NCBI RefSeq assembly: GCF_036226885.1
Contig: NZ_CP109027.1
Coordinates: 7,316,001 to 7,380,000 of the forward strand
From: Streptomyces sp. NBC_00663
GTDB taxonomy: Bacteria > Actinomycetota > Actinomycetes > Streptomycetales > Streptomycetaceae
Length of the DNA: 64,000 bases
Reading direction: 5' to 3'
The position numbers and the translations under genes were made by a program. The notes under the pieces were generated by a model that searched no databases, was not told the origin of the DNA, and was given only the letters and a program-made list of their open reading frames with translations. This document shows positions 61,598 through 64,000 of this stretch, one piece after another. Each line of letters starts with the position of its first letter. The stretch's first letter is position 1.

Positions 61598-62299
61598 ATG
61601 ACCCGTCGTACCGACGACCACCCCGACCTGACCGACCCCCGGGCCGGCGCGCCCTTCTTCAGCACCTGGCGCGTCGGCACCCCCGAGCGGCAGCGGGACG
61701 CGGTGGCGACGATCGCGCGGACCTGGGAGCGCCGGGACTGGCCCGCCGCCGGGCTGCTCGGGTACCACGTCTACGCCGGACACGACGGCTCCACCCTTCT
61801 GCACCACTCGCAGTGGGCGGACGAGGCGGCGTACGAGGCCTTCGTGAAGACCCACCGGCAGGAGCGCGTCGACGAGGTCGACACCGCCGTACCGGGCATC
61901 GAGCGGGTCCGGCTCGACCGCTACCGCCGCTACCGCAGCGCCACCCGGGAGGGGGACCCGCGGGTGCCGGGGTGCGTCGTGATCGTCGAGGTGGAGTTCG
62001 AGGGACCCGATCCGGAGCGGCAGCGGGCCTGGGTCGACGCCGTCTTCGAGGCCCTGGAGAGCGAGCCCAACCCGCACCCCGGCGGCATCGGCGCCCACTT
62101 CCACCTCAGCACCGACGGCACCCGCGTCCTCAACTACGCCGAGTGGGAGACCGCCCAGGCCCACATCGACGCCCTCGCCGCCCCCGGCGACGGAGTCGGC
62201 TCCGCGACCGAACGCTGGAAGCGCGTCCAGAACTTCCCCGGGGTGAAGAGCAGCACCGTCAGCCGGTACGAGCACCTGCTCGGGCTGCTGCCCGGCTGA
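61598..62299 (+). CDS. Tandem antibiotic-biosynthesis-monooxygenase (ABM) domain protein
   Basis: A 233-aa protein with two ferredoxin-fold ABM-like domains: first near residues 20-110 (FFSTWRVGTPERQRDAVATIARTW, STLLHHSQWADEAAYEAFV) and second near 125-215 (VVIVEVEFEGPDPERQRAWVDAVFEAL, RVLNYAEWETAQAHIDAL). ABM domains oxidise quinones/anthrones or degrade heme, but many are of unknown role; no cluster is near. Monocistronic with a downstream terminator. Confidence 0.85.
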   Translation: MTRRTDDHPDLTDPRAGAPFFSTWRVGTPERQRDAVATIARTWERRDWPAAGLLGYHVYAGHDGSTLLHHSQWADEAAYEAFVKTHRQERVDEVDTAVPGIERVRLDRYRRYRSATREGDPRVPGCVVIVEVEFEGPDPERQRAWVDAVFEALESEPNPHPGGIGAHFHLSTDGTRVLNYAEWETAQAHIDALAAPGDGVGSATERWKRVQNFPGVKSSTVSRYEHLLGLLPG

Positions 62300-62307
62300 C
62301 GCGGCCG

Positions 62308-62338
62308 GGCCCGGCCGAACTCACCGTTCGGCCGGGCC
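62308..62338. terminator. Bidirectional terminator
   Basis: GGCCCGGCCGAAC and GTTCGGCCGGGCC form a perfect 13-bp stem with a 5-nt loop between convergent genes. TGTTGACG follows on the plus strand. Confidence 0.85.
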
Positions 62339-62366
62339 TGTTGACGTCCTTTGACGCGCCGTGCGG

Positions 62367-64000
62367 TTACGGCTTGAAGCGCAGGACCTGGGGGTCGTGG
62401 TCGCTGATCTGGTCGTTGAACTCCGAGTTGACGTGCACGCTGTCGTACTCGAAGTCGCAGCCGCGCCGGATCGACGGGGAGACCAGGATCTGGTCCAGGA
62501 CCTGGGCGTTGCCCTGGTAGACGTACGAGTAACGCTCGCTCTTGGGCAGCGACTTGATCGCCGACCACAGGGCGCCGTCGGTCTCCAGGATCTTGGCGGT
62601 GTCGGAGAACTCGTAGTCGTTGATGTCGCCGAGGGCTATGACGTCCGCGTTCTTCTGGGTGTCCAGGACGTCCTTGACGAAGGCGTTGACCAGGGTGGCC
62701 TGCTGGTGGCGCTGGACCTCCGAGCTGCGCGGCACCGGCTGGGTCGCCGAGGTCAGGCCGTAGTCGCCGCCCTTGGAGTTGAAGTGGTTGGCGATCACGA
62801 AGACCGTACGGCCACGGAAGACGAACTCGCCGACCAGCGGCTTGCGGCTGGACGCCCAGGCCGTGTCGGTCGGGTCGATACGGCCGGGGGAGACCGTCAG
62901 GGCCGCCTTGCCGTGTTCCTTCGTCACACCGACGGCCGTGGTGGCGTCGCCGCCCGCGCGGTCGGTGAAGGAGACCCGCTCCGGGTTGAACAGGAACACC
63001 TGGCGGATGTTGCCGCCCGGCTCACCGCCGTCGGTGCCGTTCGTCGGGTCGATGGAGCGCCAGTCGTACGTCGGGCCGCCCGCGGCCGCGATCGCGTCGA
63101 TCAGCTTCTGGACCGTCTGGTCGGCGGCGACCGTACCGTCGTTGGTCGCGCCGTTGTTGTCCTGGATCTCCTCCAGGGACACGATGTCGGGCGACTGGAG
63201 GTTGTTCACGATCGCGGCGGCGTGCGCGGCGAAGGTGGCGTCGGACGGGTCGAGGTTCTCGACGTTGTACGTCGCGACCGCCAGCTCGCCGTGCTTCTGC
63301 TTCTGGGTCGTCTCGCGCTCGGTGCCGCCGCTCTTCAGCGTGCCGATCGTGTTGGCGACGAGGGTGTAGCCGCCGAACTGGTTGTAGTCCAGCGGGCCTT
63401 CGGTCGCGCCCTCCAGCACGTCGCCGACGTTCGCCACCGGGAAGGCGGAGGTCGCGCCGAGCGACTGGATCTGGAGGCGGCCGGTGTTCTGGGCGTCGTA
63501 GGAGCCGTAGACCGTGCCACCGCGGCGGTTGGCGTTCTCGCGCGGCTTCACCGTCACCCACAGCTCGGTGTACGGGTCGCTGGCGCCGACCACCCGGGTG
63601 TCGGCGACCTTGACGTTCTCGCCCTCCAGGGACTCGTAGTAGTCCAGGGCGTACTTCGACGGCTCCAGGGCCAGGCCGTTGATCGAGTTGCCCGCGGCGG
63701 CGTCGCCGGCCGGGGCGTAGGCGGCCGGGACCGACTTGGCGTCGACGACGACGGCGGCCGGGACGGCGTTGCCGCTGGAGACGACCGTGGTGGTCGGCTT
63801 GGTGATCTCGGTGATCGACTGGTTGCCGGTGGAGGTGCCGCCGGGGACGTACTCCGAGACCGTGCCCGAGACCGTGACGAGGTCGCCGACGGCGACGCCC
63901 TTCGGGGCGGAGCTGGTGAAGACGAAGACGCCCTCACTGGTGGCCGGGTTGTCGTCCGCGTTCGGGTCCTGGATCCAGAAGCCCTTGGACGAGCCGTAGG
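62367..64000 (-). CDS. Extracellular nuclease, ExeM/NucH type (5' end outside window)
   Basis: C-terminal 544 codons of a secreted nuclease; the signal peptide and N-terminus lie past the right edge. An OB-fold-like region (GDLVTVSGTVSEYVPGG) is followed by a linker and an endonuclease/exonuclease/phosphatase domain: ATYNVENLDPSD, IVSLEEIQDNNGATNDG, VIANHFNSKGGDYG, IALGDINDYEF and ISDHDPQVLRF hold the metal- and catalytic residues (Asn, Glu, His, Asp-x-Asn, Asp-His). Such enzymes degrade extracellular DNA for phosphate. The frame is open to the window edge. Confidence 0.93.
   Translation of the reverse strand, partial: YGSSKGFWIQDPNADDNPATSEGVFVFTSSAPKGVAVGDLVTVSGTVSEYVPGGTSTGNQSITEITKPTTTVVSSGNAVPAAVVVDAKSVPAAYAPAGDAAAGNSINGLALEPSKYALDYYESLEGENVKVADTRVVGASDPYTELWVTVKPRENANRRGGTVYGSYDAQNTGRLQIQSLGATSAFPVANVGDVLEGATEGPLDYNQFGGYTLVANTIGTLKSGGTERETTQKQKHGELAVATYNVENLDPSDATFAAHAAAIVNNLQSPDIVSLEEIQDNNGATNDGTVAADQTVQKLIDAIAAAGGPTYDWRSIDPTNGTDGGEPGGNIRQVFLFNPERVSFTDRAGGDATTAVGVTKEHGKAALTVSPGRIDPTDTAWASSRKPLVGEFVFRGRTVFVIANHFNSKGGDYGLTSATQPVPRSSEVQRHQQATLVNAFVKDVLDTQKNADVIALGDINDYEFSDTAKILETDGALWSAIKSLPKSERYSYVYQGNAQVLDQILVSPSIRRGCDFEYDSVHVNSEFNDQISDHDPQVLRFKP

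Noticed and set aside
61598..62299. Secondary-metabolite cluster around the ABM-domain protein
   Set aside because: No PKS, NRPS or tailoring genes in either direction within the window.

Overview
The window is chromosomal core DNA of a Streptomyces. Very high G+C, GTG starts, 4-nt stop/start overlaps, whiA, and tandem glycolytic, pentose-phosphate and suf clusters all point there. As far as I recall, gene order follows the S. coelicolor block from about SCO1912 (dapA) to SCO1958 (uvrA), so most of this is conserved core with a few accessory insertions. I see no rRNA, tRNA, CRISPR, transposase or prophage.

Layout. 1-3134 (minus): amino-acid ABC importer (permease cut by the edge), metallo-beta-lactamase-fold hydrolase, mycothiol-type enzyme. 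3360-6407: uvrA. 6558-10187: a DUF4231/SLATT protein, a sugar kinase/LacI pair with a 36-bp perfect operator, and an XRE-type regulator. 10641-15734: overlapping uvrC-rapZ-yvcK-whiA operon. 15881-18832: secreted M14 carboxypeptidase. 19088-26209: gap, pgk, tpiA, secG, an RbpA paralogue, an MFS transporter, pgi. 26312-27938: membrane protein and a decayed DsbA-like gene. 27949-34507 (minus): tkt-tal-zwf-opcA-pgl. 34938-41025: ctaB, small genes, ctaA, ABC-2 exporter. 41071-48589: AAC(3)-like gene divergent from sufR-B-D-Rieske-C-S-U-T. 48643-53936: accessory genes (AbfB protein, sulfotransferase, SMR/TetR, HxlR-peroxiredoxin fusion with MFS). 54173-59526: dapD, tandem-SLATT/HAD pair, ECF sigma with membrane partner, dapA. 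59705-64000: small cell-envelope cassette, monooxygenase-like protein, extracellular nuclease cut by the edge.

How the genes fit together. The centre is a central-carbon hub: Gap, Pgk, Tpi and Pgi face a complete oxidative and non-oxidative pentose-phosphate operon. CtaB and CtaA make heme A for cytochrome oxidase. The suf operon builds Fe-S clusters and appears to be controlled by SufR, through a CAAC-N6-GTTG site on the start codon, and possibly by iron, through an iron-box-like 19-mer in the same promoter region. DapD and DapA feed lysine/diaminopimelate synthesis.

Most interesting items: the double SufR/iron-box control region; the tandem-SLATT plus HAD pair (possible conflict/defence module); the HxlR-peroxiredoxin fusion with a palindrome before a divergent MFS gene; an early TTA codon in a nucleotidyltransferase gene; the DUF3618 protein with five exact 11-residue repeats; and the frameshifted DsbA-like pseudogene.
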